Positions 1 to 8,383 of a DNA stretch of 64,000 nt are shown here, piece by piece. Positions within the stretch are counted from its first letter, which is position 1; the number at the start of each line of letters is the position of its first letter. The DNA is from Massilia sp. NR 4-1. GTDB taxonomy: Bacteria > Pseudomonadota > Gammaproteobacteria > Burkholderiales > Burkholderiaceae_D. The stretch spans positions 4,402,001 to 4,466,000 of the forward strand of contig NZ_CP012201.1 in the NCBI RefSeq assembly GCF_001191005.1, in the 5' to 3' direction. The translations under genes and the position numbers were made by a program. The notes beneath the pieces were generated by a model, which worked only from the letters and a program-made list of their open reading frames with translations, was not told where the DNA came from and ran no database searches.

Positions 1-1183
1 GCTCTTCCATGCGCGCCTTGTTGGCGGCCGGGAAGTGCTGCTCGACGTAGATCTTGCCGATGCTTTCGCCCAGCGCACCTTCGGTCACTTCCACGCCACG
101 CTTCCAGCGTGGACGGTTCTCGGTCACGCCGCTCAGCGCCGTGCCGTAGAAGGCAAAGTTGGAATCGACGAAGGATTTCGACAGGTAAGGCGCGGCGGAG
201 CGCACAGTCTGCCACTGGAAGTAGGATTTCAGGGTTTCCAGCGGGGTGGCGGCCAGCAGGCCGTCCAGCGCCTTCAGATAGGTGGGTTGGCTGACGATCA
301 CATAATCGACCTTGCCGGCCAGACCGGTGGCCTGCAGATAGCTGTTCCAGTCGAAGTTGGCCATCAGTTCCGGCAGCTTGTTCAGGGCGACCTTGTTGTA
401 GGCCTTGACCGGGTCGCGCAGTTCAACCTTGGTCCACTGGATTTTCGCCAGCTCGGTTTCGAAGGCAACGATGGCCTTGGCGTTGGCGGCGGCATTGGCG
501 TCGCCGGCCAGGGCCAGCATCTCTTCCACATGCTTGCCGTATTTGGCCAGGGTGTCGGCCAGCTTGGCGTCGTCGGCTTTCAGGTAGTAGTCGCGGTCGG
601 GCATGCCCAGGCCGTCCTGGAAGATGTCGGCCACATACTTGGTCGAATCCTTGTTGTCCTGGTGGATGCCGAAGCCGAACGGGGAATGCACGAAGTTGCG
701 CGCCGCGGCGGCCAGCAGCAGCGGCAGCTCTTTCTTGTCCTTGATGGCGGCGATGCGGTCCAGATCGGCCTTCACCGGGCTGATGCCCAGCTGCTCCAGG
801 CGCGCTTCATCCATGAAGCTGGCGTAGAAGTCGCCGATGCGCTTGGCGTCGGCGCCATTGGCCTTGGCCGCCGATTCTTCGATGATGGCGCGCAGCTGCG
901 GCTGGATATCGTCGCGCAGTTTGGCGAAGGTGCCCCAGCTCGACTTATCGGCCGGGATTTCGGTGGTGGACAGCCATTTGCCGTTCAGGTGAACGAAGAA
1001 GTCGTCTTGCGAACGCACGGCGGGATCGATGAACTGGGTGTCGATGCCGGAGCCGAGGTTTTTTGCCGCGCTGACGGCAGCCTTGCCGGCAACGGCGCTG
1101 GTGGCGCCTTCCGCCGCAACCGCTACGCTGGATACGCCAGCCAGCAGGCTCAAGGTCAATGCACTTAACAGATGTCGTTTCAC
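1..1183 (-). CDS. M13 family metallopeptidase, C-terminus cut by window edge
   Basis: The N-terminal ~394 codons of a secreted neprilysin-like zinc endopeptidase are present; the catalytic HExxH half lies beyond position 1, so catalysis cannot be checked. The GTG start at 1183 follows an AGAGGGG ribosome site and gives a signal peptide (VKRHLLSALTLSLLAG...). The mature start, GIDTQFIDPAVRSQDDFF, is the typical M13 N-terminal motif, followed by NGKWL, and closely matches the next gene upstream on the same strand, so the pair looks like a tandem duplication. A strong hairpin terminator separates them, so this gene probably has its own promoter in 1184-1271. It is a window-edge partial, not a pseudogene: the frame is open throughout. 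Confidence 0.93.
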   Translation of the reverse strand, partial: MKRHLLSALTLSLLAGVSSVAVAAEGATSAVAGKAAVSAAKNLGSGIDTQFIDPAVRSQDDFFVHLNGKWLSTTEIPADKSSWGTFAKLRDDIQPQLRAIIEESAAKANGADAKRIGDFYASFMDEARLEQLGISPVKADLDRIAAIKDKKELPLLLAAAARNFVHSPFGFGIHQDNKDSTKYVADIFQDGLGMPDRDYYLKADDAKLADTLAKYGKHVEEMLALAGDANAAANAKAIVAFETELAKIQWTKVELRDPVKAYNKVALNKLPELMANFDWNSYLQATGLAGKVDYVIVSQPTYLKALDGLLAATPLETLKSYFQWQTVRSAAPYLSKSFVDSNFAFYGTALSGVTENRPRWKRGVEVTEGALGESIGKIYVEQHFPAANKARMEE

Positions 1184-1271
1184 TGATATTTCCCCTCTAG
1201 TTTTAGACAGTGGTTTTCTCGGACTTTTGCCGAGCTGACGACTCTAGCACAGTGCAACAGGCATGAATAAC

Positions 1272-1298
1272 AAAAAGACCACGCGATGTGGTCTTTTT
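1272..1298 (-). terminator. Rho-independent terminator after the complete M13 peptidase gene
   Basis: An 11-bp perfect stem (AAAAAGACCAC / GTGGTCTTTTT) with a 5-nt loop, A/T-tracted on both sides, lies 46 bp past the stop of the 1345-3372 gene. It insulates that gene from the upstream region of the truncated peptidase. Confidence 0.9.
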
Positions 1299-1344
1299 GT
1301 AGAGGGCCGGCTCGATTCAGCCGGTTTTGCAAAAGCTTATGCGC

Positions 1345-3372
1345 TTACCAGATAATCACGCGCTGCTCCGGCGCCACGTACATCTTGTCGCCTTCCTTCA
1401 CGCCGAAGGCTTCGTAGAAACCGGGCTGGTTGACCACGGTGCCGTTGGCGCGGAATTGGCCCGGCGAATGCGGATCGGTCTTCACCTGCATGATCTGCTG
1501 CGGTTCCAGCATCTTGCTGCGCCATACCTGGCCAAAGCCCATGAAGAAACGCTGCTCGCCGGTCAGGCCATCGATCACCGGCGCCGCCTTGCCGTTCAGC
1601 GACAGCTTGTACGCCTTGTAAGCGACGGCGATGCCGGAGTTGTCGGCGATGTTTTCTCCCAGGGTCAGCTCGCCGTTGACGTTATAGCCAGGCAGCGGGC
1701 TGTAGGCGCTGTACTGCTTGACCAGGGCGTCGGTCTTGGTCTTGAAGTTGGCCTTGTCAGCGGCCGTCCACCAGTCGCGCAGATTGCCGTCGCCGTCGGA
1801 CTGGCTGCCCTTGTCGTCGAAGCCGTGGCTGATTTCGTGGCCGATCACGGCGCCGATGGCGCCATAGTTGACCGCATCGTCGGCGCGCGCGTCGAAGAAC
1901 GGCGGCTGCAGGATCGCGGCCGGGAACACGATCTCATTGGTGGTGGAACGGTAGTAGGCGTTCACGGTCTGCGGCGTCATGCCCCACTCTTCGCGGTCAA
2001 TCGGCTTGCCCAGCTTGTTCAGATTGCGCTGGAAGGAGAACAGCGAAGCGCGGCGCATATTGCCGGCCAGGTCGCCGGCGGTGAACTGCAGGGCCGAGTA
2101 GTCGCGCCATTTGTTCGGATACGCGATCTTGTAGGTGAACTTGGACAGCTTGGCTTGCGCTTCCTGCTTGGTTTCCGGTCCCATCCAGTCCAGCGTGTCG
2201 ATGCTCTGCTTGTAGGCCGCCAGCAGGTTCTGCACCAGATGCTCCATGCGCTCCTTGCGTTCGGCCGGGAAGTACTTGGCCACATACAGCTTGCCCAGGC
2301 CTTCGCCGATGGCGCCTTCCACCACGCTCACGCCGCGCTTCCAGCGTGGCGGCTGTTCCTTGGTGCCGGAGATGACGGTGCCATAGAAGGCGAAGTTCTC
2401 TTCGGCGAAAACCTTGGACAGGTATGGCGCGGCGTCGCGCAGCAACTGCCATTCGAAGTAGGCTTGCCAGGTGGCGAGCGGGGTGTCCTGCACGACCTTG
2501 TCGAGGGCCGAGAAGTAGCTCGGCTGGCTGACGATCACATAGTCGGTCTTGGCCGACACACCGGTGCTGGCCAGCGCGCCTTTCCAGTCATAGGCAGGCG
2601 CCAGCGCGGCCAGTTCCGCGAAGCTCTTCTTGTTGTAGCGCTTGACCGGATCGCGGTTGTCGACCTTGGACCACTGCACTTCGGCCAGCGCGGTTTCCAG
2701 CGCCAGAATCGCTTTCGCCTTGGCTGGCGCGTCCTTCACGCCGGCCAGGCCCAGGATCTTGCCGATATGGGCTTCGTATTTGACGCGCACGTCGGCCAGG
2801 CGGGCATCGTCCTGTTTCAGGTAATAGTCGCGGTCGGGCAGACCCAGGCCGCTTTGCGACAGGTAGACAGCGTAACGCGTCGATTCGCGCGCATCCTGGC
2901 TGATATAGAAGCCGTACGGGGCGGCCACGCCGATCTGGTTCATGTGGGCGATCAGCGCGGGCAGGCCTTTCTTGTCCTTCAGGCCGCGGATGCGGCTGAA
3001 CTCACCGGCCAGCGGGCGCACGCCGGCTTTTTCCAGCTTGGCCTCGTCCATGTAGCTGGCGTACAGATCGGCGATCTTCTGCTCTTCGGTGCCGGCCTTG
3101 TGCTTTTTCGCCTGCAGCTCTTCGATCAGGCCGCGCAGCTGCGGCAGGGTGTCGTCGCGCAGCTTGGCGAAGGAACCCCAGCTCGATTTATCGGCCGGGA
3201 TCACGGCGGTTTTCAGCCACTGGCCATTGAGGTGGGTGAAGAAGTCATCCTGCGCGCGCACGCTGGCGTCGATGTACTGGGTGTCGATGCCGGACAGCGG
3301 AACGTCGGCGGCGTGGGAGAAAGCGGCCATGACGCTCAAGGCCAGAGTGCTCAGCAGATGGGTTTTCTTCAC
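1345..3372 (-). CDS. M13 family metallopeptidase (PepO/neprilysin-like)
   Basis: This 675-residue secreted zinc metallopeptidase has the usual bacterial M13 length. It starts with a signal peptide (MKKTHLLSTLALSVMAAFSHA). The Peptidase_M13_N domain fills about residues 40-420. The C-terminal catalytic domain carries NEIVFPAAILQPPFF, the zinc motif HEISH within VIGHEISHGFDD, and GENIADNSG, which supplies the glutamate ligand and proton-donor region. It ends in the short hydrophobic tail typical of the family. The family cleaves oligopeptides in the periplasm or outside the cell. The TonB-dependent receptor gene lies 33 bp upstream on the same strand, so the two are probably co-transcribed; a link between peptide uptake and peptide trimming is an inference. 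Confidence 0.95.
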   Translation of the reverse strand: MKKTHLLSTLALSVMAAFSHAADVPLSGIDTQYIDASVRAQDDFFTHLNGQWLKTAVIPADKSSWGSFAKLRDDTLPQLRGLIEELQAKKHKAGTEEQKIADLYASYMDEAKLEKAGVRPLAGEFSRIRGLKDKKGLPALIAHMNQIGVAAPYGFYISQDARESTRYAVYLSQSGLGLPDRDYYLKQDDARLADVRVKYEAHIGKILGLAGVKDAPAKAKAILALETALAEVQWSKVDNRDPVKRYNKKSFAELAALAPAYDWKGALASTGVSAKTDYVIVSQPSYFSALDKVVQDTPLATWQAYFEWQLLRDAAPYLSKVFAEENFAFYGTVISGTKEQPPRWKRGVSVVEGAIGEGLGKLYVAKYFPAERKERMEHLVQNLLAAYKQSIDTLDWMGPETKQEAQAKLSKFTYKIAYPNKWRDYSALQFTAGDLAGNMRRASLFSFQRNLNKLGKPIDREEWGMTPQTVNAYYRSTTNEIVFPAAILQPPFFDARADDAVNYGAIGAVIGHEISHGFDDKGSQSDGDGNLRDWWTAADKANFKTKTDALVKQYSAYSPLPGYNVNGELTLGENIADNSGIAVAYKAYKLSLNGKAAPVIDGLTGEQRFFMGFGQVWRSKMLEPQQIMQVKTDPHSPGQFRANGTVVNQPGFYEAFGVKEGDKMYVAPEQRVIIW

Positions 3373-3405
3373 TTGTATCCTCTCTTGTATATATGGTCAG
3401 TTCGA

Positions 3406-5670
3406 TCAGAACTTGGTTTCCAGCTTGATACTCCACACCCGGTAGGTGGGATTCAGCGAGTCCGAGGTAATGGACAGGCCCTTAGCGTACATCAGATTAT
3501 GACCGAGCGAATCGTCGGCCAGCAAGTTCGAGGCCGAGAAGCGCAACTGGGTGCGGGCGTCGAACTTCCACAGCGCGTACATATCGAGCACGCGCTTGCG
3601 GCCCGTATCGACCGTCTGCGTCTGGCTGGTCTGGACGCGCACCGACGGCGTCCAGTTAAAGCTGCCGCCCAGGGTCAGCGGGATGTCCTTCATGCGGTAA
3701 TCCATGCCCAGGTTGGCGGTCTGCTTGGCTTGCTGGTCGAGACGGTTGTCCGGACCGGGAATGCCGTCCACCTTCGACCAGAAGCGGCTGTAATTGCTGC
3801 GGAAGTCGATATTCGGCGCATTCTCCATCAATTCGGAGAGCGAGAACTTGGCTTCCAGCTCGATGCCGCTGGTGCGCGCGTGGCCGACGTTGGTGGGCAT
3901 GGAGACCCAGTGTAGGCCATCGGCCATCTGCTTTTGCGTGACTTCGCGGCGGATCAGGTTATCGATATCGCGCACAAAGCCGCTGACGCTGACGATGCCG
4001 TTGCGGCCCAGGTAGTGCTCATACGCGATATCCAGGCCGGTCGCCAGCTCCGGTTTCAGGTCGGGATTGCCGACGCGATCCGGGCGGTCGGGGCGGTTCA
4101 CGCCGCGCGATGGCGTCGGCGCCGCGATCAGGTCCTGCACATTGGGCGACTTGTAGCTCTTGGTGAGGCTCATGCGCACCTGGTCTTTTTCGAAACCGGG
4201 AATGCGCCAGACGCCGTGCAGCAGCGGGCTGAAGACCTTGCTGGTATTGCTGATGCTGCCGGTGCTGCGCTCGCTGCTGGTGCGGATGCCTTCCCAGCGC
4301 GCGCCCATATACACCGCCCATTGCGGCGTGATGTCCCACTCGTCCTGGGCGAAGAAGGCGACGCGGCGGGTGTCGGCGTTCAGGTTGTCGCCGGATTCGG
4401 CGAACTGCGGCTTGCCGTCCTTGTCCACCGAAACCTTGGTCTGTTCGCGGTGGCTGCTTTCCAGATCCCAGCCAGCGGCCAGCAAATGGCCCTGGCCCAG
4501 CGGCGAAGTGTATTTGCCGCCGGTGCTGAAGTTGCGGTCGCGCGTGGAATCGGTGTCGGTGAAGCGGTCCAGCAGATTGCCGCTGCCATCGAATTCCGTA
4601 CGCTGCGAATCGCTATTGCGCTTGCCGATGCCGCCACCGAATTTCACATCGAGCTTGGCCGCGCCTTCCAGCTTGTGGATCCAGTTGCCGAAGCCGCGCA
4701 GGAAAGTCATGCTGGAATGAGCCTGCTGGGTGAAGGCATTGTAATCCGGTGCTTCCTTGCCGATGGGCTGATCCAGCGTGCCTTTCGAGCCGGTGTCGCC
4801 ACGGCTGGCCATCAGGAAGGGCTGGATATTCAGTGTGTCGCCGTTCTCGAATTTGTAGGAGACGCGCGGCGCCAGATGCAGATTCTTCGAATTGCCCGAG
4901 CTTTCATCCTGCAGCAGCTGTTCGCGCTGCACGGTGCCGTCGTCGAGGATATCGCGGCTGATGCTGCGGCCGCCCTTGTCCTGGCTGCGGTGCTGGCCGA
5001 GGGAGCCGGACAGGGTATAGCTGAGCGCCCCCACCTTGCCCGGCAAGGTCACGGACAGGTTCGGCGAATGCAGGCCTTCCTCGATCGAATCGGTCAGCTT
5101 GACCTGGATATCGCGCTGCTGATAGCCGTCGCGCAGCACGATATTGATGGTGCCGGCGATGGCGCGCGCGCTGTGCTCGGCCACCGGGCCGCGCATCACT
5201 TCGATGCGCTCGACCTGGTCGGGCGACAGCGACTCCATCGAAAAACCGGCCGGCGGACGTTCGCCGTTCAACAGAATCTGCGTATAACCATTGCCCAGAC
5301 CGCGCATGCGCACATCGCCGCCGCGGCCAGGACGGCCGCCGATGGTCACGCCCGGCAGGCGCTTGAGCACATCGCCCAGGCTGGTGTCGCCATTGCGGTC
5401 GAGCTCCTCGCGGCCATAAATCTGCTTGCCGGCGGTCGAGTTGCGGCGCTCATCCATATCGCTCTGGCGACCGCCGCTGACCGTCACCTGCGGCATCACC
5501 TTGCCGTCAGTCCCCGTCGCCGGCGGCGCGCTGGCCTTCACGCTGCCCTTGGACGGAGAGGAAGCAGCGGAAGGCGCCTCGGCGGGCGCGGAATCGGCAG
5601 GCTGCTGCTGGGCCTGTGCCGTCGCCGCGCTCAGAACTGCAGCGCAGGCAAAAGGGATCAATTTGCTCAT
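3406..5670 (-). CDS. TonB-dependent outer-membrane receptor (substrate unknown)
   Basis: A 754-residue receptor with signal peptide (MSKLIPFACAAVLSAATAQAQ), a low-complexity Ala/Ser/Pro linker (residues ~22-55) and a plug domain at ~60-180. The plug shows VTVSG, the LGDVLKRLPGVTIGG segment, RMRGLGNGYTQILLNGERPP and RIEVMRGPVAEHSARAIAGTINI. A beta-barrel follows and ends in the C-terminal signature KLETKF with terminal Phe, needed for outer-membrane assembly. Such receptors import siderophores, cobalamin, glycans or peptides using TonB energy. The downstream M13 peptidase 33 bp away hints at a peptide-type ligand but nothing in the sequence proves it. The 5' leader contains competing inverted repeats (see 5835-5934). 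Confidence 0.93.
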   Translation of the reverse strand: MSKLIPFACAAVLSAATAQAQQQPADSAPAEAPSAASSPSKGSVKASAPPATGTDGKVMPQVTVSGGRQSDMDERRNSTAGKQIYGREELDRNGDTSLGDVLKRLPGVTIGGRPGRGGDVRMRGLGNGYTQILLNGERPPAGFSMESLSPDQVERIEVMRGPVAEHSARAIAGTINIVLRDGYQQRDIQVKLTDSIEEGLHSPNLSVTLPGKVGALSYTLSGSLGQHRSQDKGGRSISRDILDDGTVQREQLLQDESSGNSKNLHLAPRVSYKFENGDTLNIQPFLMASRGDTGSKGTLDQPIGKEAPDYNAFTQQAHSSMTFLRGFGNWIHKLEGAAKLDVKFGGGIGKRNSDSQRTEFDGSGNLLDRFTDTDSTRDRNFSTGGKYTSPLGQGHLLAAGWDLESSHREQTKVSVDKDGKPQFAESGDNLNADTRRVAFFAQDEWDITPQWAVYMGARWEGIRTSSERSTGSISNTSKVFSPLLHGVWRIPGFEKDQVRMSLTKSYKSPNVQDLIAAPTPSRGVNRPDRPDRVGNPDLKPELATGLDIAYEHYLGRNGIVSVSGFVRDIDNLIRREVTQKQMADGLHWVSMPTNVGHARTSGIELEAKFSLSELMENAPNIDFRSNYSRFWSKVDGIPGPDNRLDQQAKQTANLGMDYRMKDIPLTLGGSFNWTPSVRVQTSQTQTVDTGRKRVLDMYALWKFDARTQLRFSASNLLADDSLGHNLMYAKGLSITSDSLNPTYRVWSIKLETKF

Positions 5671-5834
5671 GGATACTCAAGAAAGGACGCCGTGCGGCCT
5701 GGCTGGCAGAAAGCTGGCTCGGAAAAAGGTTGCCGCGCCCGCATTTTAAGCGCCCCGCCGCCCGCCAAGCCGGCCCAGGCACCGATTTTTACTTTTCGAT
5801 ACACAGCCGCCCCTTGGACATTTCTCCACAAATA

Positions 5835-5934
5835 CCCGCCTTAATGTCAGGCGGGGCCGTCGGACATTGTTTGCGATAGATCAAAGAAGGTCTAACCCCG
5901 GTGCCTCGGCGGCCCCGCCTGACGCCAGGGTTAG
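5835..5934. repeat. Overlapping inverted repeats between the Spy-like gene and the TonB receptor gene
   Basis: CCCGCCT at 5835-5841 pairs with AGGCGGG at 5849-5855 as a local hairpin. The second arm belongs to a 14-nt block (5846-5859) that is the perfect reverse complement of 5910-5923. A third pair, CTAACCC near 5892 and GGGTTAG ending at 5934, encloses the distal arm. The two main pairings share bases and exclude each other. No U-tract follows on either strand. It may be a Rho-independent-like barrier, a dispersed palindrome or leader RNA structure; I cannot tell which. Confidence 0.55.
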
Positions 5935-5954
5935 CGGCGCAAACGGCGGCGGCG

Positions 5955-6488
5955 TCAGCTACCGGGGCGGGCGGGACGGCTGTCGCGGTGGTGGCCGCTG
6001 CGGTGCTCGCCGCCGTCGGTTTTGGGGCCGGCGGCGCGCGGGGCGGCGTCGGACTGGCGCTGCAGCTGTTCATTGAGGAAGGTGGCGACGGCACGGCGCT
6101 GGCGGTCATCGAGGGCGTCGTTGAGCTGGAGCCACCATTCGCGCAGCTGCTTGTCCTCGCTGGCAGCGGTGGCGGCTTCGCTGTCGATGGCGCTGCTGAG
6201 CTCGCGCAGCTCGACATCCTTGCCGTCCAGCGATTGGCGGGTGGCGGCCTGCAGCCGCTCGCGGCGCGCCTGCCGTTCGCGCAACAGGGTTTTGCTGCGG
6301 CTTTCGGTCTGCTGCCACAGGGTTTGCTGGTTGGCGTTGAGCTGCAAGGACTTCTTCAGCTCCGCCGCCATCATGATCAGGTCGTCGCTGCGCATGTCCA
6401 TCAGCGGCGTGGCGTGGGCCGCGCTGCCCAGCAGGGCCAATCCCAACGCGCCAGCGCGCAAGCTTTTCAAAATGAAAACAGAAGACAT
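5955..6488 (-). CDS. Spy/CpxP-like periplasmic LTXXQ-type protein
   Basis: A 177-residue secreted protein. I chose the ATG at 6488 because it follows GGAG with 6-nt spacing and begins a normal signal peptide (MSSVFILKSLRAGALGLALL) ending at AHA. The longer in-frame start at 6539 would run through a terminator-like hairpin. The mature part is almost all helical and charged, with an LTXXQ-like LNANQQTLWQ segment, ELRELSSAID and a Ser/Arg/His/Pro-rich tail, matching the Spy/CpxP/periplasmic heavy-metal-sensor superfamily. Members act as ATP-independent periplasmic chaperones or Cpx feedback inhibitors. A CpxR-like box lies ~115 bp upstream. Sequence similarity is weak, so the family call is moderate. 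Confidence 0.7.
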   Translation of the reverse strand: MSSVFILKSLRAGALGLALLGSAAHATPLMDMRSDDLIMMAAELKKSLQLNANQQTLWQQTESRSKTLLRERQARRERLQAATRQSLDGKDVELRELSSAIDSEAATAASEDKQLREWWLQLNDALDDRQRRAVATFLNEQLQRQSDAAPRAAGPKTDGGEHRSGHHRDSRPARPGS

Positions 6489-6797
6489 TTTTGCTCCGTG
6501 CAAAAAAAAGCCTGCGCGGGAACGCAGGCAGAAAACCACTTCAGGGTAGAGAGAAATTACGAATTCAGTGTAGGTCCAGCCTGGCGCTCTTTCTGCTTTT
6601 CTTACAAATGCTTACTCTCGTAAATCTTCGCCATATGCGCGCTTACAAATCGCAATATTGACCGGTGACTATCGTGTTAGCGTAAAGCGTGGCTTAAGCA
6701 GGATTTATTACACTTGGGCTACTACGCTTGCTGAGAATCAGGTTTATACTGAATTTACCGGCGGCTGCGTGACCGCTGCGCACGACACAGGTGACAC
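6489..6797. promoter_or_regulatory. Divergent intergenic region (Spy-like gene / S41 peptidase) with CpxR-like box at 6601-6615
   Basis: This 309-bp gene-free stretch holds the leader hairpin at 6502-6529 and the control regions of both flanking genes. On the minus strand 6615-6601 reads GTAAG-N5-GTAAG, one mismatch per half from the enterobacterial CpxR consensus GTAAA-N5-GTAAA. A further CTTACAAAT at 6641-6649 repeats part of it. The box placement upstream of a Spy/CpxP-like gene fits envelope-stress control, but CpxR specificity in this lineage is assumed, not shown. Confidence 0.4.
6502..6529 (-). terminator. Terminator-like hairpin in the 5' leader of the Spy-like gene
   Basis: On the minus strand a 7-bp GC stem (GCCTGCG / CGCAGGC, loop of 6) is followed directly by eight T residues, then the GGAG ribosome site and ATG of the Spy-like gene. 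No minus-strand gene lies upstream (the next gene, at 6798, runs the other way), so this is not an end-of-gene terminator. A leader attenuator is the simplest reading. Confidence 0.6.
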
Positions 6798-8240
6798 ATG
6801 GGCAAGAAACTCAATAATGCCGGGCTGATCGGGCTCGGGGTGGTGGCCGGCATGGCCGTCTCCATGCAGTTTTCAGCGATGGCGCAGAAGCCCGGCGAAC
6901 CGGTGCTTCCGCTGGATGAGCTGCGCCAGCTGGCCGACGTGTATGGCTTGATCAAATCCGATTATGTCGAGCCGGTCGAGGACAAGCAGCTGCTGACCCA
7001 AGCCATTTCCGGCATGGTCGCCTCGCTCGATCCGCACTCCGCTTATCTCGACAAGAAGGCTTACGCCGAGCTGCGCGAAGGGTCGCAGGGCAAGTTCGTT
7101 GGCCTGGGCATCGAGATCGGCCAGAGCGATGACGGCTATATCCGGATCGTGTCGCCGATCGAGGATTCGCCGGCCTACCGCGCCGGCATCAAGGCGGGCG
7201 ACCTGATCACCCGCCTCGACTCGACGCCGGTCAAGGGCTTGAGCCTGGACGAATCGATCAAGAAGATGCGCGGCGAACCGCACACCAAGGTCACGCTGAC
7301 CATCCTGCGCAAGGATGAGCCGCAGCCGCTGGTGTTCAATATCGTGCGCGAGGAAATCCACCAGAAAAGCGTGAAGGGCAAGATTGTCGAATCGGGTTAC
7401 GCCTGGCTGCGCGTGGCGCAATTCCAGGAACCGACGGTCGATGACCTGGCGGCCAAGATCAGCGATCTGTATCGGCAGGACCCGAATCTGAAAGGCATGG
7501 TGCTCGACCTGCGCAACGATCCGGGCGGCGTGCTGCAAGGCGCCATCGGCGTGGCGGCGGCCTTCCTGCCCAAGGACACGGCCATCGTCTCCACCAATGG
7601 CCAGCTGCCCGACTCGAAACAGACTTTCTACGGCCGCGCCGAGTACTACAGCCTGCGCAGCGAGGGCGATGCGCTGGCCAAACTGCCGGAAGCGGTGAAG
7701 CAGGTGCCGTTGGTGGTGCTGGTCAACACCGGTTCCGCGTCCGCCTCCGAGATCGTGGCCGGCGCGCTGCAGGATTACAAGCGCGCCACCATCATCGGCA
7801 GCCAGACGTTCGGCAAGGGTTCGGTGCAGACCATCCGCCAACTGAGCGCCGACACGGCGGTCAAGCTCACCACGGCGCGCTATTACACGCCGAACGGCCG
7901 CTCGATCCAGGCCAAGGGCATCGTGCCCGATCTGGCGGTGGACGAGAACGAGGATGGCGACGGTTTGAACAGCCTGCGCATGCGCGAAGCCGATCTGGAA
8001 AAACATCTGTCCAATGACCGCGAGCAGGAAAGCGGCAAGGCCAAGCGCGATGAAATGGAAGAGCAGATCCGCATCCTGGCGCTGGAGAAGAAGCGCAAGC
8101 CGCTGGAATACGGCGCCACGGAAGACTTCCAGCTGCGCCAGGCGCTGAACCATCTGAAAGGACTGCCAGTGCAGCTGGCCAAGGGCGAGTCGAAGCTGGT
8201 GCAGGCCGATCTGCCGCCCAAGGGCAAGGCAAAAAAATGA
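6798..8240 (+). CDS. S41 family carboxyl-terminal processing peptidase (CtpA-like)
   Basis: A 480-residue periplasmic serine protease that cleaves substrates near their C-termini. The ATG follows AGGTGA. An N-terminal hydrophobic segment (residues ~7-28) exports or anchors it. A PDZ domain spans ~95-175 (GLGIEIG, SPAYRAGIKAGDLI). The S41 core follows, with DLRNDPGGVL, the nucleophile in NTGSASASEI (Ser315) and the general base in TFGKGSVQ (Lys340); the 25-residue Ser-Lys spacing equals that in E. coli Tsp. Length is typical of the CtpA subfamily rather than the longer Tsp. A hairpin terminator lies 48 bp past the stop. No adaptor or murein-hydrolase partner gene is adjacent. Confidence 0.95.
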   Translation: MGKKLNNAGLIGLGVVAGMAVSMQFSAMAQKPGEPVLPLDELRQLADVYGLIKSDYVEPVEDKQLLTQAISGMVASLDPHSAYLDKKAYAELREGSQGKFVGLGIEIGQSDDGYIRIVSPIEDSPAYRAGIKAGDLITRLDSTPVKGLSLDESIKKMRGEPHTKVTLTILRKDEPQPLVFNIVREEIHQKSVKGKIVESGYAWLRVAQFQEPTVDDLAAKISDLYRQDPNLKGMVLDLRNDPGGVLQGAIGVAAAFLPKDTAIVSTNGQLPDSKQTFYGRAEYYSLRSEGDALAKLPEAVKQVPLVVLVNTGSASASEIVAGALQDYKRATIIGSQTFGKGSVQTIRQLSADTAVKLTTARYYTPNGRSIQAKGIVPDLAVDENEDGDGLNSLRMREADLEKHLSNDREQESGKAKRDEMEEQIRILALEKKRKPLEYGATEDFQLRQALNHLKGLPVQLAKGESKLVQADLPPKGKAKK

Positions 8241-8287
8241 GCCATACTGTTTATATGAACAGTCTTTGAGCACTCTAGAACAATTAG

Positions 8288-8312
8288 ACGGCGCCCTCGG
8301 GGCGCCGTTTTT
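8288..8312 (+). terminator. Rho-independent terminator after the S41 peptidase gene
   Basis: A 9-bp GC-rich stem (ACGGCGCCC / GGGCGCCGT) with a TCG loop is followed by five T residues. It ends the 6798-8240 transcript. Confidence 0.92.
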
Positions 8313-8383
8313 CATGGACGCTTTGGGGTAAAATCAGCCCCATTGCTGGGCTTTCGCCCATTATCAGATCTGAAAGCTTAATC

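Noticed and set aside
1..1183. First M13 peptidase considered as a truncated pseudogene
   Set aside because: The frame is open to the window edge with intact motifs; the truncation is only the window boundary.
6489..6539. Longer N-terminus for the Spy-like gene from an in-frame ATG at 6539
   Set aside because: It would translate through the terminator-like hairpin and place the signal peptide internally; the ATG at 6488 has a good GGAG site.
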